Source: an endosymbiont of Lamellibrachia barhami (lineage in GTDB: Bacteria > Pseudomonadota > Gammaproteobacteria > Chromatiales > Chromatiaceae). From it: a stretch of 64,000 nucleotides of DNA. Under the pieces are notes generated by a model that did not search any database, had not been told where the DNA came from, and saw only the letters and a program-made list of their open reading frames with translations. The position numbers were made by a program, and so were the translations under genes. The stretch is from the NCBI RefSeq assembly GCF_011947365.2, contig NZ_JAAVSH020000001.1, positions 857,586 to 921,585 on the forward strand, read 5' to 3'. Shown one piece after another: positions 54,970 through 63,792 of this stretch (within the stretch, counting starts at the first letter, position 1; each line of letters starts with the position of its first letter).

Positions 54970-55338
54970 TTAACGCGAGATTTTCCATGTGCCGTCGGTC
55001 TGTCGGCAGAAGGTGAATCTTGAAGTGCCGCTGCGTTTTCCTGCCTGGTTGGCGATTTCTGCTTCGCGGCAGGTTGTGCCACCTTTTTCGATGGTTGACA
55101 GAGCCTTCAAGCTGCCTTGGTTGCCTGATTCCGGGTTTTCCCATGTTGCACTGTCACCATCCTTTCCACTGTTCAACAGCTGTCGGGCCGTCTCTTTCAT
55201 CATGTCCCAGTCCTTGTCGGTAAAGTAGCGGACGGGGGAATATTGAAGCCAACGCAGCTCCAGTGCCTGGGCAGGCTGACTGATGCCGCCAAAAAGTACG
55301 CAGAGTGCTATGGTGGGGCGGAGAAATCGGCATTGCAT
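54970..55338 (-). CDS. RT0821/Lpp0805-like secreted surface protein
   Basis: A 122-residue protein with a signal peptide (about 25 residues, cleaved near AQALEL). The mature part has SATWENPESGNQGSLKAL, two cysteines (TTCREAEI and FTFCRQTDGTWKI) and is similar to the C-terminal domain of 17-kDa surface antigens (RT0821/Lpp0805 family). It is probably periplasmic or outer-membrane associated. Specific function unknown. Confidence 0.75.
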   Translation of the reverse strand: MQCRFLRPTIALCVLFGGISQPAQALELRWLQYSPVRYFTDKDWDMMKETARQLLNSGKDGDSATWENPESGNQGSLKALSTIEKGGTTCREAEIANQAGKRSGTSRFTFCRQTDGTWKISR

Positions 55339-55474
55339 CTGTGTCTCCAGTGCTGTGATTTTAGTGAGTTAAACAGTGCGTGTAAGCAGCAGTGATGTCA
55401 ATCAGGGCTCGAACCCGATTCAACATTTATGAGAAAATGGCCAGGAATAGGTTGTTCGAATCCTGGAGGTTCGT

Positions 55475-56251
55475 TTGGATCATTCGCGCCGTTTCGGTGG
55501 TATCCGCAGGCTCTATGGTCAGTCGGCCCTGGAAAATTACTCTGCGGCTCATGTCTGCGTGATCGGTATCGGCGGCGTTGGCTCCTGGGCAGTGGAGGCG
55601 CTTGCCCGCAGTGGTATTGGCGCCATTACACTGGTTGATCTCGACCATATTGCGGAATCCAATATCAACCGCCAGCTCCATGCGCTGGATGCCACGCTGG
55701 GGATGGCTAAGGTTGAAGCCATGGCGGAGCGGGTCTCTGAGATCAACCCTGACTGCAGGGTTTCTATCATCGAGTCCTTCATTGAGACGGATAATCTCGG
55801 ACTGATAACGGACGGTGGCTTCGATTATGTCATCGACTGTATCGACAGCTTTCGGGTCAAAGCGGCGCTGATTGTTGCTTGCCGCCGCCAGCGGGTGAGA
55901 GTGATTGCAATCGGGGGTGCAGGTGGACAGACCGATCCCACCCGTATCTGCCTTGCCGACCTGAGCCGCACCAGACAGGATCCGCTGCTCGCCAAGACCC
56001 GCAAACTGTTGCGGCGGGAATACGGCTATCCGGCTGCCGATTCAAAACGCCGTTTCCATGTGCCAAGTGTCTACTCCACTGAAAGCCTGATCTATCCCGA
56101 TGAGACAGGAGGTGTCTGCAACACTAAGTCGGGTAGGGGAGGGGGTTCGCTCAACTGTGGTGGTTATGGTTCGGCCATGACGGTGACCGCCACTTTCGGA
56201 TTGGTGGCGGTGTCCCATGTTCTTAAAGTGCTGGCGGCGAAGAAGTCGTAG
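55475..56251 (+). CDS. tcdA: tRNA threonylcarbamoyladenosine dehydratase
   Basis: A 258-residue ThiF/E1-like enzyme that cyclises t6A to ct6A at tRNA position 37. The ATP-binding motif VIGIGGVGSWAVEALARSG, the acidic VDLDHIAESNINRQ segment, and the end ...LNCGGYGSAMTVTATFG are as in TcdA (CsdL). TTG start at 55475 follows GGAGG by 6 bases. The stop codon TAG (56249-56251) lies within a REP-like element. Confidence 0.92.
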   Translation: MDHSRRFGGIRRLYGQSALENYSAAHVCVIGIGGVGSWAVEALARSGIGAITLVDLDHIAESNINRQLHALDATLGMAKVEAMAERVSEINPDCRVSIIESFIETDNLGLITDGGFDYVIDCIDSFRVKAALIVACRRQRVRVIAIGGAGGQTDPTRICLADLSRTRQDPLLAKTRKLLRREYGYPAADSKRRFHVPSVYSTESLIYPDETGGVCNTKSGRGGGSLNCGGYGSAMTVTATFGLVAVSHVLKVLAAKKS

Positions 56252-56278
56252 GCCGGATCAAGCGCAGCGGATCCGGCA
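56248..56278 (+). repeat. REP-like element overlapping the tcdA stop codon
   Basis: GTAGGCCGGATCAAGCGCAG then CGGATCCGGC, same family as 672, 9309 and 23263. It provides the tcdA stop and fills the convergent spacer to the next gene. Confidence 0.7.
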
Positions 56279-56285
56279 AACGGGG

Positions 56286-56879
56286 TTAACCTTCCTTTCG
56301 GGCAAAGGCCACTGTGTAGGACTTGCCTTGCTTGAGTTTCTTATAGTTACCAAAAACCTCGTTCAGATTGCGCTTCATGAACTGGCGCAGACCGTTGATG
56401 GTGACCAGATAGAGGTGACCGCCGGGATTCATTCGTGCCAGGGCGTCATGAAGATAGAGGCTGTGCATCTCCTTGCCCACCTTCGCCGGGATGTTCGATG
56501 CGATAACGTCAAAACGCAGATTGGGGTCAACCTGATCGAAGCCGTTGCTGAGTTTGGCTCTGGCATTGTTCAGGCCGTTTCTTTCGGCATTGCCGTTGCT
56601 GTAATCCACGGCGATAAAATCCTTGTCCACCATCAGAGTCTGACCCTGGGGGGCGAGGCGGGCCATCAGCAGACCGATGGGGCCATAACCGCAACCGAGG
56701 TCGAAACAGTTATCCGTCGTCTCGATCTCCAGTCGATCCACCAGCAAGCGGGTGCCTTCGTCGATATCGCGCGGGGAGAAGAGTCCCCAGGTAGTGTGAA
56801 AGACAAAGTGCTGATCCCGCAGACGGGTATCGAAGACGATGTCCCGGCGGTATTTTTCCAGTGTTTCTCGATCCAGCAT
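56286..56879 (-). CDS. RsmC-like small-domain methyltransferase
   Basis: A 197-residue class I SAM methyltransferase of the MTS (methyltransferase small) type. SAM motif I is CFDLGCGYGPIGLLMARLAP, motif II VDKDFIAVDY, and motif IV is SNIPA, a variant of the NPPF/NPPY motif of N-methyltransferases. Similar proteins methylate rRNA guanine (RsmC family), but the substrate is not certain, and the Pro-Pro pair is not intact. The gene is convergent with tcdA. Confidence 0.75.
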   Translation of the reverse strand: MLDRETLEKYRRDIVFDTRLRDQHFVFHTTWGLFSPRDIDEGTRLLVDRLEIETTDNCFDLGCGYGPIGLLMARLAPQGQTLMVDKDFIAVDYSNGNAERNGLNNARAKLSNGFDQVDPNLRFDVIASNIPAKVGKEMHSLYLHDALARMNPGGHLYLVTINGLRQFMKRNLNEVFGNYKKLKQGKSYTVAFARKEG

Positions 56880-56912
56880 GGCGGCGGATTTTTATCCTCT
56901 TCGGTGGGAAAG

Positions 56913-57545
56913 TCAATCAAGCACCATATCCAGGGTCTCCAGGATAGGCTCAACATTATGGTAGTCGACAGGTATGGGCCAGAATCCCATGCCTTGCTGC
57001 AGGGTCAGGGCCGGAAAACTGCGAACCCCCATTGAACGGCTGTTTTCGATCTCCTCTTCCAGCAGTCGACGGGTGGCCGGTGATTCCAGCGCCGCTGAGA
57101 ACTGCTGTTCATCCAGCCCGATGTTGTCGGCCAGCTGGATCAGGATTTCGCTGTCGGAGGGGTTTTGTGCATGGAGATAGTAGGCTTCCTGGATGGCCAG
57201 AATCATCGCTTCGGTAAAAGCCGCGCCCTGTAATCCTGCGGCGATCACCGCCCGGCAGGCCGGGTAGGTGGAGCGGCGGGGTTTACACTGCTGCCAGAAA
57301 TTGAAGTTGAAGCGGGTCTCCGGCAACTTCTCCTGAATTCGGTTCCAGGTGGCCTGAAGGGTCTGCTGCATCTCTTCTGGCATCGGGTCACCGCTGTCGG
57401 GGGCCAGACCGCCCAATAGCTTTTGCAGTTTCACACCCGGTGGCAGCTGCTCGCCCAGCTGTGCGAGCACGGGTCGAAACGCCCAGCACCAGCTGCACAT
57501 CGGATCGTGGATATAGAAGAGGGTTGAGTCTGTTTCAATGCCCAT
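56913..57545 (-). CDS. DsbA-family oxidoreductase
   Basis: A 210-residue cytoplasmic thioredoxin-fold protein of the DsbA/FrnE type. The active-site CXXC is CSWC in IHDPMCSWCWAFRPVL; the cis-Pro loop is GVRSFPALTLQQG. No signal peptide. The start at ATG 57545 overlaps the end of the antiporter gene upstream on the same strand by 11 bases. It may be coupled to the antiporter. Protein or small-molecule substrate unknown. Confidence 0.85.
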   Translation of the reverse strand: MGIETDSTLFYIHDPMCSWCWAFRPVLAQLGEQLPPGVKLQKLLGGLAPDSGDPMPEEMQQTLQATWNRIQEKLPETRFNFNFWQQCKPRRSTYPACRAVIAAGLQGAAFTEAMILAIQEAYYLHAQNPSDSEILIQLADNIGLDEQQFSAALESPATRRLLEEEIENSRSMGVRSFPALTLQQGMGFWPIPVDYHNVEPILETLDMVLD

Positions 57546-59517
57546 AGAGCAGCAGCCCTTCTGCATGTTCCAGATGCTGGGGTGTACCTGCCAGCACCAG
57601 CACATCGCCACTCTGCAGGCGGGTTTCGGGCGCGGGAGTCTCTCCACGGATGCCGCCGCGTCTGACGGCGGTCACACTGACATCCCAGTCCCAGAGGTGG
57701 AGGTCTTCGATAGTGTGGTCCACCGCAAAGGCCTTTTCCGGCAGGGTCACCGTGTGCAGCCGCTCCTGAAATGCCTCATCGTGTTCCATATCGATCGATT
57801 CTTCTCCATGGAAGAAGTCACGCAGCAGTTTGTAGTGGTTCTCTCGAATCTCACGCATGATCTTGAAGATGCGGGAGCCGGGAACCTTGAGCAGCAGCAA
57901 CAGTTGTCCCCCCATCATCAGGCTGGCTTCGACCGCTTCCGGCATCACTTCGGTGGCGCCGGCCGCCTCCAGTTCGTCCATGTGCGTATCGTCGCGGGTG
58001 CGTACCAGTATCGGGAGTTGTGGGTGGGATTTGTGCAGTTGGTGCAGGATCTTCATTGCCGAGGCGTGGTCCTCGAAGCTGAGCACTACCACACTGGCGC
58101 GGCTGAGACCGGCGGCATCGAGGATTTCACGGCGTGAGGCATCTCCAAAATGGACCGGGTCGCCGGCTTCGTGTGCCTCCCTTACCACCGTAGGGTCGAG
58201 ATCGAGCGCCACGTAGGGGAAACCTTCGTGGTCGAGAAGACGTCCAAGGTTCTGTCCGATACGGCCATATCCGCAGATGATGACGTGTTGCTCCATCTGT
58301 TCTGCCTCCTCCGCCAAGTCGCCGATGATCTGAACCTCATCACTGAAATTGCGCAGGGTGCAGAATTGCTTTGCCAGGCGGCCGTTATTACGGATCAGAA
58401 AGGGTGATGCCGTCATGCTGACGATGATCGAGGCAAAAAGGATCTGCCCGACAGGGCCGGGCAGCAGGGAGGACTCCAGGGAGAGATCCAGCAGCACGAA
58501 ACCGAACTCTCCACCTTGCGCCAGCAGAACGCCGGTGCGAAATGCGGGAGACACCGAGTTGCCGGTGGCACGGACCAGACCAAGGATGATGGCGCCTTTA
58601 ACCAATATAAGTGCGGCGGCGAGCAGCAGCACCCAATGCAGGATGGGGAGCAGAGAGAGCAGGTCGACGCGCATACCCACCGTGACAAAGAAGAGACCGA
58701 GAAAGACATCCTGGAAGGGACGTATGTCGGCCTCGATCTGATGGCGGAATTCGGTCTCTCCCAGCATCATGCCGGCCAGGAAGGCGCCAAGGGCCAGCGA
58801 CAACCCCGCTTCATGGGTGAGCCAGGCGGCTGCCAGGGTTACCAACAATACAGTTAGGGTGAAGAGTTCAGCAGAGCGGGCTCTGGCGATCTCATGAAAC
58901 AGTGGCCGCAGCATCCAGTGACCGGCCGCCATGATGACCACGAACACCAAGGCTGCCTTGAGCAGCGCCGACAACAGCGGCATCGCCATGCCCTGCTCAC
59001 CGGTTCCGGCCAGGATCGGGATCACCACCAGCAGCGGGATGACCGCCAGATCCTGAAACAACAGGATGCTGACGCCGAGACGGCCGTGTTCAGAGTTGAG
59101 TTCCAACTGTTCTGATAGCTGTTTTGTGACGATGGCGGTGGATGACAGAGCCAGAATGGCCCCAATGATAATGGCGGCGTTGAGCTCGATCCCCATCAGC
59201 CAGGCGATGCCGGTGGCCAATCCACCGGTCGCCAGGACCTGGCTGCCGCCGAGACCGAAAACCGAGCTTTTCATGGCGATCATCTGTGGCAGGGAAAATT
59301 CCAGGCCGATGGTAAACAGCAGAAACACCACCCCAAACTCTGCAAGAAAGCGGGTGTCCTCAGTGGATGCCACCCAGCCAGTGCCGAACGGGCCGACCAG
59401 AATGCCGACGATCAGGTAACCGAGGATCGGCGGCAGGTGGAAGCGCCGGAAAAGGGTCACTGTGATCACCGCAATGGCGAGCAGCAGCAGGATGATCTGC
59501 AGGGTATGGATGTTCAT
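57535..59517 (-). CDS. Monovalent cation:proton antiporter, CPA2/KefB type
   Basis: A 660-residue CPA2 transporter. About twelve membrane helices (from MNIHTLQIILLLLAIAVITVT) include the Na+/H+ exchanger core (ALSSTAIVTKQL, LGVSILLFQDLAVIPLL). Then a TrkA-N/RCK NAD-binding domain (HVIICGYGRIGQNLGRLL, about residue 415) and a C-terminal TrkA-C domain (about 575-655, QSGDVLVLAGTPQHLE) follow. Family members exchange K+ or Na+ for H+, often under redox or glutathione control. Ion specificity is not visible. A cytoplasmic DsbA-like gene follows. Confidence 0.9.
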   Translation of the reverse strand: MNIHTLQIILLLLAIAVITVTLFRRFHLPPILGYLIVGILVGPFGTGWVASTEDTRFLAEFGVVFLLFTIGLEFSLPQMIAMKSSVFGLGGSQVLATGGLATGIAWLMGIELNAAIIIGAILALSSTAIVTKQLSEQLELNSEHGRLGVSILLFQDLAVIPLLVVIPILAGTGEQGMAMPLLSALLKAALVFVVIMAAGHWMLRPLFHEIARARSAELFTLTVLLVTLAAAWLTHEAGLSLALGAFLAGMMLGETEFRHQIEADIRPFQDVFLGLFFVTVGMRVDLLSLLPILHWVLLLAAALILVKGAIILGLVRATGNSVSPAFRTGVLLAQGGEFGFVLLDLSLESSLLPGPVGQILFASIIVSMTASPFLIRNNGRLAKQFCTLRNFSDEVQIIGDLAEEAEQMEQHVIICGYGRIGQNLGRLLDHEGFPYVALDLDPTVVREAHEAGDPVHFGDASRREILDAAGLSRASVVVLSFEDHASAMKILHQLHKSHPQLPILVRTRDDTHMDELEAAGATEVMPEAVEASLMMGGQLLLLLKVPGSRIFKIMREIRENHYKLLRDFFHGEESIDMEHDEAFQERLHTVTLPEKAFAVDHTIEDLHLWDWDVSVTAVRRGGIRGETPAPETRLQSGDVLVLAGTPQHLEHAEGLLLYGH

Positions 59518-59645
59518 TTGGGGTTTCTTTTCAGTTTTTCTGCCACAAGGATACTTTAAATAAACTGCCGATTGATATTACCCATAGGGTTTGAGCGCCA
59601 TATACTGTTAAAATGTTTGTTTTTAGTCAGTAAAGAAACGAGATA

Positions 59646-61973
59646 GTGGCCAGACGCAAACCAAATAAGTCCGCCGGTAAGATGGATCCCCATCAAGCCA
59701 GGGAAGAAAGTAAGTACGACAATCCCATCCCCAGCCGTGAATTCATCATGGAGACCATGGAGGAACATGGCGTCCCCATGAATCTTCCCGATGTGGCCGA
59801 GAAGCTCGATCTGCATGACGAGGATCAGCTGGAGGCGTTACGCCGCCGCCTGCGTGCCATGGAACGGGATGGTCAGCTGGTACGAAACCGCAAGGAAAAC
59901 TACTGCATCGTCAACAATCGCGACCTTATCGCAGGCCGGGTGATTGGACATGCAGATGGATTTGGCTTCTTCAAGCCGGATGATGGTGGCGAGGATCTCT
60001 ATATCTCGTTCAGAGAGATGCGTTCCCTGTTTCACGGTGACCGCGCCGTAGTGCGGGTGACAGGTATGGATCGGCGGGGACGCTTGGAAGCTTCCGTGGT
60101 GGAGGTGTTGGAACGCAATACCCACAGCGTAGTGGGGCGTCTCTACCAGGAGACCGGGGTCGGTTTTGTGGTGCCGGACAATAAACGTCTGAGCAAGGAC
60201 GTGATTATTCCCCGCACCGAACTCAGTGGTGCTGCTCAGGGTCAGATGGTGGTGGCTGAGATCCTCGATCAACCTACCAAGCGCACTCAGCCCATTGGCC
60301 GCATCTCCGAGATTCTGGGCGACCACATGGCGCCGGGTATGGAGACGGATATTGCCATTCGTGCCCACGAGATACCCGTCGCCTGGCCGGATGACGTGGA
60401 GGCGCAGATCGTCGGACTCTCCGGCGAGGTGCTGGAGGCGGAAAAGAGAGGCCGTACTGACCTGCGCAAACTGCCTCTGGTTACCATCGATGGTGCCGAC
60501 GCCCGCGACTTTGACGATGCGGTCTATTGCGAACGTAAGCCGAAAGGGTGGAAACTGCTGGTCTCTATCGCCGACGTCTCTCACTATGTGAGTCCGGGCA
60601 GTGCTCTGGATGTCGAGGGTCGTGAACGCGGTAACTCCGCCTACTTCCCTGATCGGGTGATTCCGATGCTGCCGGAGGTACTCTCCAACGGCCTCTGTTC
60701 TCTTAATCCTAAAGTTGATCGGCTCTGCATGACCTGCGAGCTCTATATTGACGATAGTGGAAAGATTACCCGCTCCAAGTTCTATCCGGCTGTGATGCAC
60801 TCCCATGCGCGTCTTACCTATGACCAGGTGGCCGCAATGCTCGATGGGGATGAGGCGATTTGTGGGCAATACGCCGAACTGCTGCCCCATATCCACGAGC
60901 TGCATCGGCTCTACCAGGCATTGAATGCAGGACGGCGGGAGCAGGGTGCGATCGATTTCGACACCACCGAGACCAAGATCGAGTTCAATGAAATGAGCCG
61001 GGTTGAACGTATCGTGCCGGTCTATCGTAATGATGCTCACCGCATGATCGAAGAGTGCATGCTGGCTGCCAATGTGGCATCAGCCCGTTTGTTGTTGCGC
61101 AAAAAGTTGCAGGCGCTCTACCGCATCCACGAGGTGCCTGCGGAAGAGAAACTTACCGACCTGCGTGAGTTTCTGGGAGAGCTGGGCCTGAGTCTGCCGG
61201 GCGGTAACAAGCCGACGGCGGCTGACTACGCCAAGCTGTTGGATGGCATCAAGGGACGGGAAGATGCCCACCTGATCCAGACCGTGCTGCTGCGCTCCAT
61301 GCGGCAGGCGGTCTACAGCTCCGACAACGTGGGCCACTTTGGTCTCTCGTTTCCCGCCTATACCCACTTTACCTCGCCGATCCGTCGCTACCCGGATTTG
61401 GTGATACACCGCGCACTCAAGCACTTGGGGGAGAAGGGTGCGGCAGGTGACTTTCTCTATACCAAGTCCGAACTGCAGAGCATAGCCGAACACTGCTCCA
61501 GTACTGAGCGCCGAGCTGATGAGGCGACCCGTGACGCCACTGACTGGTTGAAGTGCGAGTTCATGATGGACAAGGTGGGAGAGACCTTCGACGGTATCAT
61601 CACCAGCGTCAACTCCTTTGGCGTGTTCGTGGAACTCAAGGATATCTTTGTGGATGGCTTGGTCCATATCACTGCTCTGGACAACGATTACTACCATTTC
61701 GACCCGGTCGGGCATCGACTTTCCGGTGAACGAACCGGCAAGGTGATTCGTCTGGGCGATCCTCTGCGTATCCAGGTGGCGAAGGTCAATCTGGATGACC
61801 GCAAGATCGACTTCGTCCTGGCGCCGGAAGAGGAAACACCGAAAAAGTCAGCGAAAAAAACTCATCGCAGGAGCAACAAGTCTCAGAATAAGCCGACCCA
61901 GCCAGTTGAAGAGAAGGCTGAGAAGAGTACGAAGAAACGCCGGCGTAGACCCCGTAAAAGGGCTAATAGCTGA
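59646..61973 (+). CDS. rnr: Ribonuclease R
   Basis: A 775-residue 3'-5' exoribonuclease able to digest structured RNA. It has an N-terminal helix-turn-helix (about residues 30-80), two cold-shock domains (about 90-240), the RNB catalytic core with TIDGADARDFDDAVYCERKP and SPIRRYPDLVIHRALK, an S1 domain (about 640-725, FDGIITSVNSFGVFVELKDIFVDGLVHI) and a Lys/Arg-rich tail. GTG start at 59646. It is followed after two bases by rlmB, the usual rnr-rlmB operon. Confidence 0.95.
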   Translation: MARRKPNKSAGKMDPHQAREESKYDNPIPSREFIMETMEEHGVPMNLPDVAEKLDLHDEDQLEALRRRLRAMERDGQLVRNRKENYCIVNNRDLIAGRVIGHADGFGFFKPDDGGEDLYISFREMRSLFHGDRAVVRVTGMDRRGRLEASVVEVLERNTHSVVGRLYQETGVGFVVPDNKRLSKDVIIPRTELSGAAQGQMVVAEILDQPTKRTQPIGRISEILGDHMAPGMETDIAIRAHEIPVAWPDDVEAQIVGLSGEVLEAEKRGRTDLRKLPLVTIDGADARDFDDAVYCERKPKGWKLLVSIADVSHYVSPGSALDVEGRERGNSAYFPDRVIPMLPEVLSNGLCSLNPKVDRLCMTCELYIDDSGKITRSKFYPAVMHSHARLTYDQVAAMLDGDEAICGQYAELLPHIHELHRLYQALNAGRREQGAIDFDTTETKIEFNEMSRVERIVPVYRNDAHRMIEECMLAANVASARLLLRKKLQALYRIHEVPAEEKLTDLREFLGELGLSLPGGNKPTAADYAKLLDGIKGREDAHLIQTVLLRSMRQAVYSSDNVGHFGLSFPAYTHFTSPIRRYPDLVIHRALKHLGEKGAAGDFLYTKSELQSIAEHCSSTERRADEATRDATDWLKCEFMMDKVGETFDGIITSVNSFGVFVELKDIFVDGLVHITALDNDYYHFDPVGHRLSGERTGKVIRLGDPLRIQVAKVNLDDRKIDFVLAPEEETPKKSAKKTHRRSNKSQNKPTQPVEEKAEKSTKKRRRRPRKRANS

Positions 61974-61975
61974 GT

Positions 61976-62719
61976 GTGTCCCAATCCCAGTTGATCATCG
62001 GCCTGCACGCTGTGCGCACCGCGCTCAAGCATGGCGATGCGGTTACCGGGGTTCGCGTCGAGGCCCGCCGCAGGGATGGCAGAATGAAAGAGATCCTCGG
62101 GCTTGCGCGGCAGGGCGGGGTCGATGTCGTTCAGGTTGAGCGTGCTGAACTCGATGCGCTCTCCCGTGGTGAAAACCACCAGGGTGTGGTTGCCTTTACC
62201 CAGGCACCGGCGGTTCGCGATGAAGGTTATCTCAAACGCCTGCTGGAGGGGCTGGATAGTGCCCCTTTTCTGCTTGTACTCGATGGTGTCCAGGATCCGC
62301 ATAATCTTGGTGCCTGTCTGCGCACCGCTGATGCTGCCGGGATTCATGCGGTGATAACCCCCAGGGATCGTTCTGTCGGCTTGACACCGGTTGCCTGCAA
62401 GGTAGCCAGCGGCGCTGCTGAAACGGTTCCTTTTGTCCAGGTCACCAATCTTGTGCGCACCTTAAAGTGGCTGCAGGAGCAGGGGGTCTGGCTTATCGGC
62501 ACTGCGGGTGAGGCGGAAACAAACCTCTATCAAGCGGATCTCAAAGGGCCTTTGGCTATCGTTATGGGGGGTGAAGGCAAGGGCATGCGCCGACTGACCC
62601 GCGAGCAGTGTGATGCCCTGGTGCATATGCCCATGTTGGGGGCTGTAGAGAGCCTCAATGTCTCGGTTGCCACCGGTGTTTGTCTCTTCGAAGCCCTCCG
62701 GCAGCGCATATCTGATTAG
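61976..62719 (+). CDS. rlmB: 23S rRNA (guanosine-2'-O)-methyltransferase RlmB
   Basis: A 247-residue SPOUT methyltransferase that forms Gm2251 in 23S rRNA. The N-terminal substrate-binding domain (QLIIGLHAVRTALKHG) is followed by the trefoil-knot domain with LVLDGVQDPHNLGACLRTADAAG, VMGGEGKGMRRL and ESLNVSVATGVCLFEALRQR. GTG start at 61976 directly behind the rnr stop; the genes are co-transcribed. Confidence 0.95.
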   Translation: MSQSQLIIGLHAVRTALKHGDAVTGVRVEARRRDGRMKEILGLARQGGVDVVQVERAELDALSRGENHQGVVAFTQAPAVRDEGYLKRLLEGLDSAPFLLVLDGVQDPHNLGACLRTADAAGIHAVITPRDRSVGLTPVACKVASGAAETVPFVQVTNLVRTLKWLQEQGVWLIGTAGEAETNLYQADLKGPLAIVMGGEGKGMRRLTREQCDALVHMPMLGAVESLNVSVATGVCLFEALRQRISD

Positions 62720-62779
62720 TCTTTTCCCCTGTTTTTAATCGATTTGGGATTTATCTCTCTAAAAAGTGTGGTTTAAAAG

Positions 62780-62827
62780 TTGACTAAATTACTTGGTTAC
62801 TGCTAGTCTTATTACCAAGTAAATTAG
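62780..62827 (+). promoter_or_regulatory. iscR promoter with IscR-type operator and inverted repeat
   Basis: TTGACT (62780-62785), an 18-base spacer and TAGTCT (62804-62809) form a candidate promoter. The stretch GTTGACTAAATTACTTGG resembles the type 1 IscR sites of iscR promoters. In addition CTAAATTACTTGGT (62784-62797) and ACCAAGTAAATTAG (62814-62827) are inverted copies matching at 13 of 14 bases, flanking the -10, a geometry suited to repression. Confidence 0.65.
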
Positions 62828-62865
62828 TAGGAAATGTCTTTGCGCATTTTAGGAGCGAGATAAAG

Positions 62866-63333
62866 ATGAGACTGTCAACGAAAGGTCGATACGCAGTTAC
62901 CGCTATGTTGGATCTGGCACTGAATGGTGTAGACGGCCCGGTGACCCTGGCTGAAATTTCTGAAAATCAGGGTATTTCACTATCCTATCTGGAGCAGTTG
63001 TTTGCCTCTCTGCGTGCCAAGGAACTCGTGCGAGGTGTTCGTGGTCCAGGTGGCGGCTACTATCTTGGCCGCAATGCCGATGACATCTCCATTGCAAACA
63101 TCATCTGCGCTGTTGATGAGTGGGTTGAATTTACCCGCTGTGGCGGTCGTAAGAACTGCAGTGGAGGTGAGCGCTGCCTGACCCACTCCCTATGGGATGA
63201 CCTGAGTATCGAAATCTTTGATTTTCTGACCAAAATTTCGATCGGTGATCTGATTCGGCGTGGGGAGCGCAAGAAAGCCGACAAAGCTGCGCACTTGAGT
63301 GTGGTCAGCGATGAGGATTCCCGCGCGGCTTGA
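62866..63333 (+). CDS. iscR: Fe-S cluster regulator IscR (Rrf2 family)
   Basis: A 155-residue Rrf2-type regulator that senses [2Fe-2S] clusters and represses Fe-S assembly genes. The winged-helix start [19 protein letters not shown] and recognition region [22 protein letters not shown] are diagnostic. Cluster ligands Cys92, Cys98, Cys104 and His107 are all present ([16 protein letters not shown]). GGAGCG precedes ATG 62866. Unusually for gammaproteobacteria, the gene is followed by a strong terminator rather than iscS. A promoter with operator-like repeats lies just upstream. Confidence 0.95.
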   Translation: MRLSTKGRYAVTAMLDLALNGVDGPVTLAEISENQGISLSYLEQLFASLRAKELVRGVRGPGGGYYLGRNADDISIANIICAVDEWVEFTRCGGRKNCSGGERCLTHSLWDDLSIEIFDFLTKISIGDLIRRGERKKADKAAHLSVVSDEDSRAA

Positions 63334-63383
63334 TTTCGCCTCTGGTAAGTGATGGCTCTGACAGGTTGTCAGGGATAGTTGCT

Positions 63384-63427
63384 AACGGGCTGTTGAAACC
63401 TCCGGTTTCGGCAGCCCGTTTTTGTTT
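63384..63427 (+). terminator. Rho-independent terminator of iscR
   Basis: AACGGGCTG (63384-63392) pairs perfectly with CAGCCCGTT (63412-63420), with an inner GAAACC/GGTTTC stem around a TCC loop, followed by TTTGTTTG. A strong, long hairpin. Confidence 0.88.
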
Positions 63428-63792
63428 GTGGAAAATAATTCAAAATTCAGATTGCCCAACAGTCTATCTGATTACCCCTATTACTCAGCTACTAGAGGGA
63501 GAGAGATTTGTCCGCGAACAATGCAAAAAGCGCAAATGCATTGATTTTGTATGAAAACCTGATGGTTATTCATCTGCATCGACCAGTTCAATGATGACAG
63601 AATAGGGCTTATTGGACGGATGCAATGACTTAATGCATAAGGAAAAATCGCGTTATTTGCGTTACTCGCGGATTGAAAAACACTCTCCGATCATGGCTGA
63701 ATTTTAGGGGTAATCAGGAAAATCTAAATCTTGGTGAGAAAACCGGGTTAATGGGCTATGATTCACGCTTTTTTCCAGGCACTGCCACTCGA
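63428..63792. other. Spacer between iscR terminator and prmB
   Basis: A 365-base AT-rich stretch. I saw no convincing gene, and a frame reaching from 63330 to 63554 has no family features. TATGAT near 63755 could be the -10 of the prmB promoter, but no good -35 lies at standard spacing. Confidence 0.4.

Noticed and set aside
55400..55460. tRNA-like T-loop sequence (GGGCTCGAACCC, minus strand)
   Set aside because: No acceptor, D or anticodon arm can be drawn around it; probably chance.
59838..61040. 400-residue open frame on the minus strand inside rnr
   Set aside because: It lies wholly antisense to RNase R, shows no family motif, and reflects codon bias of the real gene.
63330..63554. 74-residue frame after iscR
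   Set aside because: It runs straight through the iscR terminator hairpin and has no recognisable features.
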